DNA from: CAVVYV01 sp963818205
Lineage (GTDB): Bacteria; Actinomycetota; Thermoleophilia; Solirubrobacterales; 70-9
DNA length: 64,000 bases
Direction: 5' to 3'
NCBI GenBank assembly: GCA_963818205.1
Contig: CAWFRG010000016.1
Coordinates: 62,001-126,000, forward strand
Shown in pieces: positions 50,100 through 64,000 of the stretch. Position 1 is the stretch's first letter. Every line of letters begins with the position of its first letter. The notes under the pieces are model-generated. The model did no database searches, had not been told where the DNA came from, and was given only the letters and a program-made list of their open reading frames with translations. The translations under genes and the position numbers were made by a program.

Positions 50100-50666
50100 G
50101 TGGTTGGGCTCGGCAATCCGGGGTCGCGCTACGCGGGCACCAGGCACAACATCGGCTTCGAGATCGCTAACGAGCTCGCCTGTCGCTGGAAGCTTCCCCG
50201 CGCCCGCAAGCGCTTCCGCAGCGTGATCAGTGAGGGCCGGGTGCGGCCCGGCGGCCCCCGGGTCGCGTTGCTCTTTCCCCAGACCTTCATGAACGAGTCG
50301 GGATCGGCCGCCGGCCCGGCCCGCGGCGCCCTCGGGGTCCCCCTCGACCACGTGATCGTTCTTCACGACGAGATCGACCTTCCGTTTGGTGAGGTCCGCA
50401 GCAAGCTCGGAGGCGGGCTCGCCGGTCATAACGGGCTGAAGAGCCTCGGCGCCGGCCTCGGTGGCCCGGACTTCTGGCGGGTTCGTGCCGGGGTCGGGCG
50501 CCCCGAGAGCACCGACCCGGAGATCGTCTCCTCCTACGTCCTCTCGCGGTTCCGTGAGCCCAGGGACCAGGTCAAGGCCCTGATCGAGGCGGCCGCCGAC
50601 GAGGCCGAGCGGCTGGTCGAGGAGATCGCTGCGCCCGGAACCGAGGTCGAGGACGTGGGCGGATGA
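50100..50666 (+). CDS. pth: Peptidyl-tRNA hydrolase
   Basis: 188 residues from GTG 50100, though the frame stays open upstream (DQAGPSRADLLVVGLGNPG), so a slightly earlier non-ATG start is possible. Pth releases peptides from peptidyl-tRNA that drops off ribosomes. Signatures: VGLGNPGSRYAGTRHNIGFE with the catalytic His, LLFPQTFMNESGSAAGPA, VLHDEIDLPFGEVRSKLGGG and AGHNGLKSLGAGLGGPDFWR. The rplY-pth order is conserved widely. Its stop overlaps the enoyl-CoA hydratase start (ATGA). Confidence 0.95.
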   Translation: MVGLGNPGSRYAGTRHNIGFEIANELACRWKLPRARKRFRSVISEGRVRPGGPRVALLFPQTFMNESGSAAGPARGALGVPLDHVIVLHDEIDLPFGEVRSKLGGGLAGHNGLKSLGAGLGGPDFWRVRAGVGRPESTDPEIVSSYVLSRFREPRDQVKALIEAAADEAERLVEEIAAPGTEVEDVGG

Positions 50667-51385
50667 CCCTGACCAGCTATTCGGTCGACGAGTCGGGCGT
50701 CGCACTGCTGCGGCTCGAGCGCGAGGAGGCTCGGAACGCGATCAACACCGTGATGCTCGAGGAGCTGCTCGGCCACCTCCCTTCGGCGCGCGACGACGAG
50801 GCGGCGCGGGTGCTGGTGATCTCCTCGGACGACCATCTCGGGCTCTCGGCGGGCGCCGACGTCCGCGAGGAGCTCGACGAGGAGGGAGGGGTCCACCGGA
50901 TGCAGCTGTTCGCCGACCTCTATGACCAGCTCACCGATTTCCCAAAGCCGACGGTTGCCGCCTGCCACGGTGCCGTGGTCGGCGCCGGCGCCGAGATCGC
51001 GATCGCATGCGATCTGCGGGTGGCGGGGAGCAACCTCCGGATGAAGTTCCCGGGGGGCGAGCTCGGCGTCCCGGTGGGCCCCGCTCGCCTGGTCACCCTC
51101 TGCGGGCTCTCCACCGCCAAGTACCTGCTGCTGACCGCCCGCAACGTGAGCGCCGACGAGGCGCTCCGGATGGGACTCGTCCACCGGGTCGCTCCGGCCG
51201 CCCGCACCGAGGAGGCGGCGCTCGAGCTCGCGGGAGAGGTAGCCGCCCACCCACCCGAGGCGGTCGCCCGCCTCAAGCGGATGCTGCTCAACTGGGACGG
51301 CGTCGTCGAGCGCTCCGCCGACGAGGGCCGCGGCCAGGTCGAGTGGCAGCGCTCCGGCCCCGGACTCCCGTACCGAGAACCCTAG
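50663..51385 (+). CDS. Enoyl-CoA hydratase/isomerase family protein
   Basis: 240 residues of the crotonase fold. Segments: GVALLRLEREEARNAINTVM, the oxyanion-hole region LVISSDDHLGLSAGADVREE, PTVAACHGAVVGAGAEIAIA followed by CDLRVAG, and FPGGELGVPVGPARLVTLCG. The typical catalytic Glu of the second site is replaced or shifted (GVPVGPA), so the exact reaction is uncertain. It is translationally coupled to pth, an unusual partner; co-transcription may simply reflect compaction. Confidence 0.9.
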   Translation: MTLTSYSVDESGVALLRLEREEARNAINTVMLEELLGHLPSARDDEAARVLVISSDDHLGLSAGADVREELDEEGGVHRMQLFADLYDQLTDFPKPTVAACHGAVVGAGAEIAIACDLRVAGSNLRMKFPGGELGVPVGPARLVTLCGLSTAKYLLLTARNVSADEALRMGLVHRVAPAARTEEAALELAGEVAAHPPEAVARLKRMLLNWDGVVERSADEGRGQVEWQRSGPGLPYREP

Positions 51386-51430
51386 GCGCAACTCGTTGAC
51401 GCTCCCGGCTCGGGATGCGAGGATCGATTC

Positions 51431-51871
51431 GTGGCCGCGGATCGGGACCTCACTCTGGAGCTCGCGCGCGAGGTGCCCGCGCCCAGGGAGGCGGTGTGGA
51501 AGGCGCTGATCGAACCGGATGAGCTCCCCAGGTGGTGGGGTCCCAACGGTTTCACCACCCAGAGCATCGAGCTCGATCTACGCGTCGGCGGCGGCTACCG
51601 GTTCGCGATGCAGCCGCCCGAAGGGGAGGCATTCCACCTCTCGGGCGCGTTCACGGAGGTCGAGCCGCCCGCGCGGTTGGCCTACACGTTCGTCTGGGAC
51701 CCCCCCAACCCCGACGACCAGGAGACCCTCGCCACCCTCTCGCTCGAGGAGGCGGGGGACTCGACCAGGCTCACCCTCGTTCAGGGGCCGTTTGCCACCG
51801 AGGAGCGAATCGCGCTCCACCGGGATGGCTGGACCGAGAGCCTCGAAAAGCTGGCATCGCTCTTCACCTAG
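51431..51871 (+). CDS. SRPBCC/AHSA1-family protein
   Basis: 146 residues from GTG 51431. START-like fold: REVPAPREAVWKALIEPDEL, then RWWGPNGFTTQSIELDLRVG, FAMQPPEGEAFHLSGAFTEV, PARLAYTFVWDPPN and GDSTRLTLVQGPFATEERIA, ending HRDGWTESLEKLASLF. These features are those of the activator-of-Hsp90-ATPase-homologue-1-like (AHSA1) group, which bind hydrophobic ligands in bacteria. The ligand is not known. It is a single gene before mfd. Confidence 0.9.
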   Translation: MAADRDLTLELAREVPAPREAVWKALIEPDELPRWWGPNGFTTQSIELDLRVGGGYRFAMQPPEGEAFHLSGAFTEVEPPARLAYTFVWDPPNPDDQETLATLSLEEAGDSTRLTLVQGPFATEERIALHRDGWTESLEKLASLFT

Positions 51872-51978
51872 CTACGATCGAATAAGGCCGGGCCCGTGCC
51901 CGGTTGAACGGCCGGATCAGCGATCCGGTCATTCGTCGTGCCGTGATGAGGTGCCCTGATGGGAGAGTCGAGACCGAG

Positions 51979-55281
<3,303 letters not shown>

Positions 55282-55341
55282 TCGCTCGATCGCGAACGGC
55301 CTTAGAGCGCCCTTAGGCACCTGCCTTTATGCTGCCGCCCG

Positions 55342-56627
55342 GTGAGTTCGGGACTTTTCGCGAGGCGCAACGTCGCCATCTTCCTCGGGGCGCTCCTTGT
55401 CCTCGGGGTGGTCCTGATTGCCGTGATCCAGGGCCTCGGCAAGGACGACGTCCCGAGCGGCGACGTCGCCGTCGTCGACGGCAACGCGATCACCCAGGCC
55501 GACTTCGATACGGCCTTCCAGCAGGCCGCCTCGCAGGCGGGGCTGCCGCAACCGCCGGCGCCCGGCGACGACCAGTACGAGCAGGTCCGCGACCAGGCGC
55601 TGAGCACCCTCCTCGATTCGGCCTGGATCGAGGGAGAGGGTGAGCGACAGGGAGTGGAGGTCACCGACAAGGAGGTCCAGGACACCTTCACCCAGCTGAA
55701 GGACCAGAACTTCCAGACCGAGGAGGAGTACCAGCAGTTCCTCCAGCAGTCGGGCCTCACCCAGGAGGACATCGACGAGCGCGTCCGCCTCCAGGTGATC
55801 AGCCAGAAGATCCAGGAGCAGATCACCAACGACACCCCCGAGGTCTCCGACGAGGAGGCACGGGAGTTCTACGACGCAAACAAGGCCCAGTTCGAGCAGC
55901 CCGAGTCGCGGGACATCCGGGTGATCGTCAACAACGACCCGGCGCAGGTCGAGCAGGCCCTGACCCAGCTCCAGGCCGACAACTCACCGGAGAACTGGAA
56001 GAGGGTGGCGGCCGCAGTTCTCAACCGATCCCCAGTCAAAGGACAGGGGCGGCGTGCGCGGCGGGGTCGTCCCGGAGACCTTCGAGGAGCCGCTCAACAC
56101 CGAGATCTTCGAGGCGCCCGAGGGCGAGGTCAGGGGCCAGTCGAGACCTCGGTTTCCAACTACGCCTTCCAGGTCGACATCGATCACCCCCGGCAGCACC
56201 ACCTCATTCGAGGATCGCCTGCCGAGCAGATCAAGCAGCAGCTCGAGCAGCAGGCCCAGCAGGGGCAGTTCGCGGCCTTCCTCGCCGACTACCGCGATCA
56301 CTGGGTCGAGCTGACGATCTGCTCCGACGACTTCCTGACCGAGCGCTGCGACAACTTCAAGGGCAATCCCGCTCCCTGCCCGGACCCGAGCCTCACCCCC
56401 GAGCAGCAGCAACAGCAGCTTCAGCAGTCGGGCTGCCCGCCCCCCGTCCTGACGATCTCGCCGGCGCCCCCGGGCGACGATCACCGCCTTCCAGCAGGCG
56501 ACCGGCGGCCCTGCCCCAGAAGCCCCATCCGGCCGGTGAGGACCAGCCGCCGACGCCGACCCTCCCGGGCGGGGCCACGGGTGCCATTCCCGGGGCCGGC
56601 GGGGCGCCCGTCCAGGTCGGGCAGTAG
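55342..56627 (+). CDS. SurA/PrsA-like peptidyl-prolyl isomerase or foldase (several frameshifts)
   Basis: About 430 residues. GTG 55342 starts a cytoplasmic Arg-rich segment and one membrane helix (NVAIFLGALLVLGVVLIAVI), then a SurA_N-type domain (DVAVVDGNAITQADFDTAFQ; QALSTLLDSAWIEGEGERQG; LTQEDIDERVRLQVISQKIQ). The parvulin-like region is broken by shifts between about 56005 and 56210 (WKRVAA, then GGVRGGVVPETFEEPLNTEI, then VETSVSNYAFQVDIDH). It resumes EQIKQQLEQQAQQGQFAAFL to about 56480, shifts again and ends APVQVGQ at the TAG at 56625-56627. It is an extracellular membrane-anchored folding factor. mazG follows. Confidence 0.82.
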
Positions 56628-56653
56628 GCGCCGGCCGAAGTCGGCCGCCGGCC

Positions 56654-57052
56654 GTGGACCGCAGCACCGCCGACTCCCTCGCGCGGCTCGATGAGATCAC
56701 CCGGCACCTGCGCCGCGAGTGCCCCTGGGACCGCGACCAGGACGAGCGCTCGATCGTCCCCCACACCGTCGAGGAGGCCCAGGAGGTGGCGGATGCGGCC
56801 CTCGCCGGCGACGACGAGGCGCTGGTCGAGGAGCTCGGCGACCTGCTCTTCCAGGTCTGGTTCCTCGCCCTGCTGTTGGAGGAGCGCGGGGTCGGCGACC
56901 TGGGCACCGTCGCCGAGAGCCTGACCGAGAAGCTGATCCGTCGCCACCCCCACGTCTTCGGCGAGGTCAAGGCGGAGACCGCCGAGGAGGCGATCGAGGT
57001 CTGGCGGCGGGTGAAGGAGGAGGAGAAACGCGGTGATCCCTCGTCTGATTGA
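56654..57052 (+). CDS. mazG: MazG-type nucleotide pyrophosphohydrolase
   Basis: 132 residues from GTG 56654, a single MazG domain. Motifs: LRRECPWDRDQDERSIVPHT (the signature CPWD...), TVEEAQEVADAALAGDDEAL and VEELGDLLFQVWFLALLLEE (EExxE and ELGDxLFQ metal-binding helices), and RHPHVFGEVKAETAEEAIEV. It is shorter than the two-domain E. coli MazG and ends after one catalytic unit. It hydrolyses non-canonical or excess NTPs. The next gene is eno, the conserved order mfd, foldase, mazG, eno in actinobacteria. Confidence 0.94.
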   Translation: MDRSTADSLARLDEITRHLRRECPWDRDQDERSIVPHTVEEAQEVADAALAGDDEALVEELGDLLFQVWFLALLLEERGVGDLGTVAESLTEKLIRRHPHVFGEVKAETAEEAIEVWRRVKEEEKRGDPSSD

Positions 57053-57064
57053 GTTCGGCGCCGC

Positions 57065-58363
<1,299 letters not shown>

Positions 58364-58407
58364 GCCGCGACGCGAGGAAAGACGGAGGGGATGGCGAAGC
58401 GGTACGC

Positions 58408-58729
58408 ATGTCTCCACGGCCACGAAGGCGGGTACGGCGCAGGGGCGGACCGAGCCGCGTCCGCTGGGATCGGATTGGGCGGATCGCTCTCGTCCTCGTC
58501 CTCTTCGGGGTGCTGGTCTCCTACCTCAACCCGCTGGTCAACCTCGTCCACGCCTGGAGCGACTCGAAGGCGGGGGAGGAGCGGCTGGCCGAGCTGCGGC
58601 AGGAGAATTCGGAGCTCCAGTTGGCAGGTCCGCGAGGCCTCCAGCCCGCTCACCCTCGAGCGCGAGGCCCGGCGGCTGGGCATGGTGAAGCCCGGCGAGC
58701 ACGCCTACGTGCTCCGCGGGCTCGACTGA
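58408..58729 (+). CDS. ftsB: FtsB/DivIC-family septum formation initiator (one frameshift)
   Basis: ATG 58408: a basic N-terminus (MSPRPRRRVRRRGGPSR), one membrane helix (IGRIALVLVLFGVLVSYLNP) and a coiled coil (AGEERLAELRQENSELQ). A shift near 58622 continues it as VREASSPLTLEREARRLGMV and KPGEHAYVLRGLD to the TGA at 58727-58729. About 107 residues, the normal size and layout of FtsB/DivIC, which joins FtsL and FtsQ in the divisome. Its place after eno is the conserved actinobacterial order. The frameshift in such a conserved gene points to a sequence error. Confidence 0.85.
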
Positions 58730-58763
58730 CCTTCGTTTAGGAAGCCCTGGATATGATTCCCGG

Positions 58764-58811
58764 CCTCGCGCGCGGGATGCGAGGGTGATTCGAGGGGCTC
58801 CGTAAGGAGCC
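58764..58811 (+). other. Two hairpins in the untranslated gap before the GT-C-like genes
   Basis: CCTCGC/GCGAGG (58764-58769 with 58779-58784) and GGCTCC-GTAA-GGAGCC (58796-58811), the latter closed by a GNRA-type tetraloop. The 171-bp gap contains no ORF. The second hairpin could terminate the ftsB transcript, or both could form a structured leader for the 58901 gene. Confidence 0.4.
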
Positions 58812-58900
58812 GCCCGTTAATCGAAAAGCCACCCGTTTGATGAGGCGCGCGTTTTCTCTGATCCGACCGGAATGATGAGCCGCGCCCCGCAGGCACACTA

Positions 58901-61134
58901 GTGTCAACCAGCCAATACCTGCTCGGCACGGGGGAGTTGGTGGTGATCGCCGCCGCCCTCGGCCTCGGTGCCTTCCACGTTCGCGCCCTGCTGGTCCCCG
59001 GGTGGTCAGGCGCGATGGCGCGGCTGTCGGAGTTCGTAATCGGCCTCTCGGCCCTGGTCGTGATCGCCGAGGTGCTCGGATTCTTCAAGATCCTCGAGGA
59101 GGTGCCGCTGGTGCTGGCGGCGGTGATCGTCGGCCTCACCGCCACCTACCTGGCCAGGCCGCATCTGCCCGACCCCGGCGCCCGGCCGGAGGTCAGCCCG
59201 ACCCACCTGATGACCGCGATCGCGGTCGCCGCCGCCGCCCTCGTCGTCGCTCACTGGGCGCAGCCCGCCCAGCAGTCCATGGACATCGGCATGTACTTCC
59301 AGGACACCACCTGGTACCACATGTCGTTCTCGGCGCGGTTCGACCAGACCGCGGAGGTCGGGCCCCTCCACTTCACCGATCCGCTGAAGCTCGCCGTCTG
59401 GTTCTACCCCCAGAACTCCGAGCTCCTCCATTCGATCGGGATCGTCGCCCTCGACAACGACTTCCTCTCCACCCTGGTCAATCTCGGCTGGCTGGCGCTC
59501 TCGCTGCTCGCCGCCTGGTGCATCGGCCGCCCCTACGCGATCGGCGCCGCCACCGTGCTCGGCGCCGCAGTTGTCCTCGACTCCGAGATGCTGGTCGCCT
59601 CACAGGCGGGCAACGCACCCAATGACATCGCCGGCCTCTTCTTCCTCTTAGCGACGGTCGCCTTCATCGTCAACGGCGCCGCCACCGACGGCGCCCGCCT
59701 CGCCAGCGCCCCGGTCAGCGAGGGTCCAGGGGTGGCGCCGGTCAGGCGACCCGGTGCCCCGCTCGCCGGTCCCGCATCGGAGGCTCCCGAGCCCCGGGCC
59801 TTGCGGGGATCGGCACCGGTCCTCTCTTTCTCGGCGGCCTTGCTGCAGGCCTCGGCATCGGCACCAAGATCACCCTGCTGGCGGCTCTCGGGGTGCTCAC
59901 GATCGGGATCGCCGTCCTCGCCGGGCGCCGGAACTGGCTCCACGCGCTCGGAATCTGGCTCGGCGGGATGCTGATCACCTCCGGCTTCTGGTACGGCCGC
60001 AACCTGGTCCACGCCGCCAACCCCTTCCCCCAGCTGGAGAAGATCGGCCCGATCGACCTCCCAGGACCCGAGCAGGTGGACCTCTACCCGCGCGAGCCCC
60101 ACAAGCTCAGCGAGTACTACAACGACCCCCACGTCTGGCAGGACGTCTTCTTCCCCGTTCTCCACGACCGGCTCGGACCGCTCTGGCCGGTGATCCTCGC
60201 CTTCGTCGCCTTCGGGCTGTTGGCCGCCCTGATCTGGGGCCGCAGTGGGGTGATGCGGGTGCTGGCGATCACCGGGATCGTCGCCGGCATCGCCTACGTG
60301 TTCACCCCTCTTACCGCCTCGGGAGCGCTCGGCGACGCCGGCGGCTTCGACGCCAACCTCCGCTATGTCTCTCCGGCGCTGGTGATCGGCTTCGTCCTTG
60401 TGCCCCTGATCCCCAGGCTGCGCCATGGGCCCTGGCCATGGGTCCTGATCGGGTTCTTCGGGATCCTGGTGATCCAGGGCACGATCACCGAGCCGAGCTG
60501 GGGCAAGTACGACCACGTATTCGAGTCGCTGGAGCTGGCGCTGATCGTGGTCGCGGTCCCGGCGGTGCTGGTCGCCCTCTCCCGCCTCGGCACCCACCGG
60601 GTGGCGCTGGCGGCGTTCGCCGCAGTCGCCCTGGTGGTAATCGTGATCATCGGCCGAACCCAGGAGGAGCAGTACCTCGACCACCGCTACCAGGCCGATG
60701 TGGCGCCGCCGCTCACCGGCGGCTTCCGGGCCTCGCCGGAGTGGGTGCCGCTGCAGAAGTTCGGGCGAAACACCACCGATTCCCGGATTGCCGTCGTCGG
60801 CCGGGCCGGCGCCTTCGGCCAGTACTTCTTCTACGGCACCGATCTCTCCAACTGGGTCCAGTACGTGGGGCGCAACCTCCGCAAGGGGACCTTCCGGCCG
60901 ATCGACCGCTGCGTCGACTGGCGAAACGCGATCAACGAGGGCGACTACGACTACATCGTCACCACCCCGCGGCTGAACCAGGAGGAGACCACCGAACCGC
61001 CGGAGAACGCCTGGACCGGCCAGGACCCGAACGCGGAGGCGATCGTGGTCTCGGGCCCGGCCCGCGTATTCCAGGTCAACGGGCCGCTCGACCCGAGCAC
61101 CTGCTCCGAGCTCGGTGAGGCTGCGCGCGCGTGA
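58901..61134 (+). CDS. Multi-pass membrane protein, GT-C glycosyltransferase-like, paralog 1 (one frameshift)
   Basis: About 745 residues. N-terminus STSQYLLGTGELVVIAAALG with GWSGAMARLSEFVIGLSALV; then the shared block HWAQPAQQSMDIGMYFQDTT, FSARFDQTAEVGPLHFTDPL and VWFYPQNSELLHSIGIVALD, many helices, and after a shift between about 59760 and 59830 GGLAAGLGIGTKITLLAALG and FWYGRNLVHAANPFPQLEKI. A C-terminal soluble domain (DSRIAVVGRAGAFGQYFFYG; INEGDYDYIVTTP) follows the last helix. The acidic residue after the first helices and the overall shape suggest a lipid-phosphosugar-dependent GT-C enzyme, but I cannot name a family. Its stop overlaps paralog 2 (GTGA). Confidence 0.75.
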
Positions 61135-63351
61135 GCTTCGGCGAATACCTCGCCGGTTCACTCGAGCTGATCGTGGTCGCGGCGGCGATCGCGTTCGCCG
61201 CCGTGCGGCTGCGCAGCCGCCTGCTGCCGGGCTGGTCCGGTGCCTCGGCCCGGCTCGCCGAGGTGGTGCTCGGCATCTCGCTTCTGGTGGTCATCCTGGA
61301 GCTGATCGGCGTCGTCGGCCTCTACCGCCCCGGGTGGGTGCTGGCCGGCGCGATCGCCGCCGGAGTGGGCATCGGCCTTGCCGCCGGGAGGCCTGGAGAG
61401 GCGGGGCGGCTACCAGCGCCCCCGGTGGCGCCGGTGGCGATGGCGCTCGCCCTCGCCGGAGCCCTGCTTGTCGCCGCCCACTGGGCGATGCCGACCCAGG
61501 TCGGGCTCGACATCGGCATGTACCTGCCGAACACCACCTGGCACAACGCCCCCTTCGCCGCCCGCTTCGTCCAGGACGCTCAGGTCGGAGCTCTGCACTT
61601 CACCGAGGTCCTCCGGCTGACCGTCTGGTTCTACCCCCAGAACTCCGAGCTGCTCCACTCGGCCGGGGTCCTCTTCCTCGGCAACGACTTCCTCTCGCCG
61701 CTGATCAACATCGGCTGGATGGCGCTTTGCCTGCTGGCGGCCTGGAGCTTCGGCCGCCCCTACGGCGCCGGCGCCGCGGCGGTGCTGGCGGTGGCGCTGG
61801 TCCTCGACGCCAACATGCTCCTGCTCTACCAGCCCGGCGACGCCAAGAACGACACCGCCGGGCTCTTCTTCCTGCTCGCCTCGGCGGCGATCCTGGTCAA
61901 CGCCGAGGCGCAGCGGAGGGCGGCGACCCGAGCGGCGAGGCCGGTCGCCGGGGGGTCGCCCGAGGCCGGGCCCGCCGGCTCGCGGATTCCACTCCGGGGG
62001 GCCGCCGCTGCGCGCGGTGCTCCCGAACGGCGCCCTGATCGTCGCCGGCCTCGCGGCGGGGCTGGCGCTGGGAACCAAGCTCAACCTGCTCGCCCCGTTC
62101 GGCCTCCTCACCCTCGGCGTGATCGCGGTCACCGCCGGCTACCGGGCGCGGGCGACACTGGTTTGGGTGGCGAGCTCGCTGGTCACCGGCGGCTTCTGGT
62201 TCGCCCGCAACCTGGTCGAGGCGGGAAACCCGCTGCCCTGGCTCGATGCCGGGCCCCTTCCCGGGCCCGACCAGCTCGACATCGACATCCGCGAGCCCCA
62301 CACGGTCTCCGACTACCTCACCAACGGCGATGTGATCAAGGACTCGTTCATCCCCGGCCTCCACGACAGCTTCGGCGACCTCTGGCCGCTGATCCTGGTC
62401 GCGGTGATCGGCGGCTTCCTTCTGGCGATCTTCCGCGGCCGCACCCCGATCATCCGGATGCTCGGCTTCGTCGCCCTGTTCAGCGGGATTGCCTACCTGT
62501 TCACGCCACTGACCGCGGCCGGCCCGCTCGACCATCCGACCGCCTTCACCACCAATCTCCGCTACGCCTCGCCGGCGCTCGGGCTCGGGGCGATGCTGCT
62601 CGCGGTGGACCCCGGGCTCAGCCGCCCGAGGACCCAGGGGTGGCTGCTCGGGATCCTCGCGGTTCTGCTCCTGACCCAGGCGCTCCCGGTCTGGGACCTC
62701 GGCGACGACGTCTGGGAGGGCGACTTCCTCATCGGCGGGATCGCGCTCGCCTTCTTCGTCGTCCTCGTCCCGGTCGCGCTCGCCCTCGCCGGACAGCGAG
62801 GAATCTCGCCGCTCGCGCTGGTCGCCGGCGCCGCCCTCGCCCTCGCGATCGTCGTCGGGATCGGCTGGCGCCAAAGCGACGACTACCTCGATGACCGCTA
62901 CCGGGCGGCGACCGCGCCGAGCGATTTCCCCGAGGGGATCAGGGCGGCGCTCGCCTGGTTCAACGAAGAGGACCCACACGACGCCCGGATCGCCGTGGTC
63001 GGCGGCCGCCCGGGCTTCAAGCAGTACGTCTTCTACGGCGACGATCTCTCCAACTACGTCCAGTACGTCGCCCACCATGGCCCCCACGGCGCCTATACCC
63101 CGATCGCAAGCGAGGCCGCGCAGAAGGGAGAGGATCCGGACCCCGTGCCGCAATGCGAGGAATGGAAGCGCGCCCTCAACGAGGGCGACTACGACTTCGT
63201 CGTCATCGGTCCGGACCAGCGCACTCAGTCGCTGCCACCGGTCGAGGCCGAGTGGACCGGGAGCGATCCGGCGGCGACCGAGCTGGAGGAGAACGACATG
63301 ACCTTCGTCTTCCAACTCAACGGGGACCTGAACCCGGCGCGCTGCGCCTGA
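61131..63351 (+). CDS. Multi-pass membrane protein, GT-C glycosyltransferase-like, paralog 2 (one frameshift)
   Basis: About 740 residues, the same design as paralog 1. MSFGEYLAGSLELIVVAAAI, LLPGWSGASARLAEVVLGIS, HWAMPTQVGLDIGMYLPNTT, AARFVQDAQVGALHFTEVLR, LTVWFYPQNSELLHSAGVLF and LGNDFLSPLINIGWMALCLL. After a shift near 61990-62020: GLAAGLALGTKLNLLAPFGL, GGFWFARNLVEAGNPLPWLD, IAYLFTPLTAAGPLD and the soluble C-terminus (DARIAVVGGRPGFKQYVFYG; LNEGDYDFVVIGPDQRTQSL). The GT-C-like membrane core and the C-terminal domain are both conserved with paralog 1, so they function as one unit. Translationally coupled to paralog 1. Confidence 0.75.
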
Positions 63352-63354
63352 GTC

Positions 63355-64000
63355 ATGCCTTTCGGCGACTACCTGGCGGGGGTCATCGGGTTGGCCCTCG
63401 TCGCGGGCCCGCTCGTCTACGCCGCGGTCCGCCTCCGTGCCCGTCTGCTGCCGGGTTGGGACGGGCGCTCCGGCCCGGCTCGCCGAGGCCGTCCTCGGCG
63501 TCTCAGTTCTCACCGTGCTCCTCCAGCTGCTCGGGGCGGTCGGCATCCTCGACTTCGCTGTGCTCGTCCTCGCCGCGCTCGCGATCGGGGTCGCCGCATA
63601 CGCGGCGCCCTGGCTGCGGGACGTCGGCGAGGCAGGCGCCCCGCCTCCGGCGCCGCCGATCCCGCCCCTGCACGCGCTGATCGCGCTCGCCGGCGTCGCC
63701 TTCGTCGCCGCCCACTGGGCGACCGGGCTCCAGGACGTCTGGGCGCGGGGGATGCTCACCTTCGACACCCTCTGGTACCACGGCCCGTTCGCCGCCCGGA
63801 TCGCCGAGAGCGGCTCGGTCTGGGGACTGCACTTCACCGACCCGCTCTACCTCAACTGGTTCTATCCCCAGAACTCGGAGCTGCTCCACGGCGCCGGGAT
63901 CGCCCTCTTCGATCGCGATCTCTTCTCGCCCCTGGTGAACTTCGCCTGGCTCGGCGTCGCTTTGCTGGCGGCGTGGTGCATCGGCCGTCCCTACGGCGTC
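63355..64000 (+). CDS. Multi-pass membrane protein, GT-C glycosyltransferase-like, paralog 3 (5' part, frameshift, runs off window)
   Basis: ATG 63355, 3 bp after paralog 2. MPFGDYLAGVIGLALVAGPL, VRLRARLLPGWDGRSGPA, a shift near 63475, then RLAEAVLGVSVLTVLLQLLG, AAHWATGLQDVWARGMLTFD, TLWYHGPFAARIAESGSVWG, LHFTDPLYLNWFYPQNSELL and LVNFAWLGVALLAAWCIGRP up to the end of the window. The order of motifs is exactly that of the two preceding paralogs. The rest of the gene is outside. Confidence 0.75.
   Translation, partial: MPFGDYLAGVIGLALVAGPLVYAAVRLRARLLPGWDGRSGPARRGRPRRLSSHRAPPAARGGRHPRLRCARPRRARDRGRRIRGALAAGRRRGRRPASGAADPAPARADRARRRRLRRRPLGDRAPGRLGAGDAHLRHPLVPRPVRRPDRRERLGLGTALHRPALPQLVLSPELGAAPRRRDRPLRSRSLLAPGELRLARRRFAGGVVHRPSLRR

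Noticed and set aside
61897..63837. 646-codon minus-strand frame over the GT-C-like genes
   Set aside because: Runs across two genes on the other strand that share conserved motifs; no recognisable protein features itself.

Overview
The window is very GC-rich, densely packed and dominated by GTG/TTG/ATG starts with 4-bp stop/start overlaps. The core genes (lon, glyS, rsmI, metG, tatD, rsmA, ispE, glmU, prs, rplY, pth, mfd, mazG, eno, ftsB) look actinobacterial. My best guess, from general similarity only, is a Thermoleophilia/Solirubrobacterales-type actinobacterium. I recognised no rRNA, tRNA or CRISPR array.

Layout. 1-2.4 kb: 3' end of lon, a small membrane protein and an MBL-fold hydrolase. 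2.5-15.1 kb: a surface-polysaccharide locus with a priming sugar-phosphate transferase, four family-2 glycosyltransferases, a Wzx-type flippase, two O-antigen ligase/Wzy-type proteins, Wzz and a BY-kinase, and a coiled-coil protein with an internal duplication. 15.1-20.5 kb: an LAFTG-tailed secreted protein, TetR plus MMPL transporter, a double-hotdog thioesterase and a SHOCT protein. 20.5-24.6 kb: an R2lox-like diiron protein fused to an SCP2-like domain, divergent from a TetR gene with a palindromic operator between them, then a VOC protein, a TetR fragment and an MFS transporter. 24.6-41.7 kb: mostly housekeeping genes, with an LCP protein, ROK kinase, RemA-like protein, DedA-PAP2 fusion, PucR-type regulator and two truncated gene ends that meet head to head. 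41.7-46.0 kb: a probable integrated element at the 3' end of prs. It is bounded by 16-bp direct repeats of the prs tail, carries a tyrosine-recombinase remnant next to prs, and holds a cupin, a berberine-bridge-type flavoenzyme and a SnoaL-like protein. 46-58.7 kb: GDPD, ABC1 kinase, L25, Pth, enoyl-CoA hydratase, SRPBCC, Mfd, SurA-like foldase, MazG, enolase and an FtsB-like protein. 58.9-64 kb: three tandem paralogous multi-pass membrane proteins that look like GT-C glycosyltransferases; the third runs off the window.

Two features cut across the window. First, many genes are interrupted by single-base frameshifts, including essential ones (glmU, ftsB-like, the SurA-like foldase), and the worst stretch is 2.5-8.6 kb. 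Most of these look like sequencing or assembly errors rather than pseudogenes, so the spans given here bridge the shifts. Second, a structured intergenic repeat begins at the stop codon of three unrelated genes (32.16, 36.43 and 47.41 kb). Its outer stem keeps pairing although its sequence changes between two of the copies. A related 37-bp module lies inside the glyS coding region.

The best candidates for something new are the prs-integrated element, the structured stop-codon repeat, the R2lox-SCP2/TetR module and the GT-C-like triplet. No recognised defence system was found.
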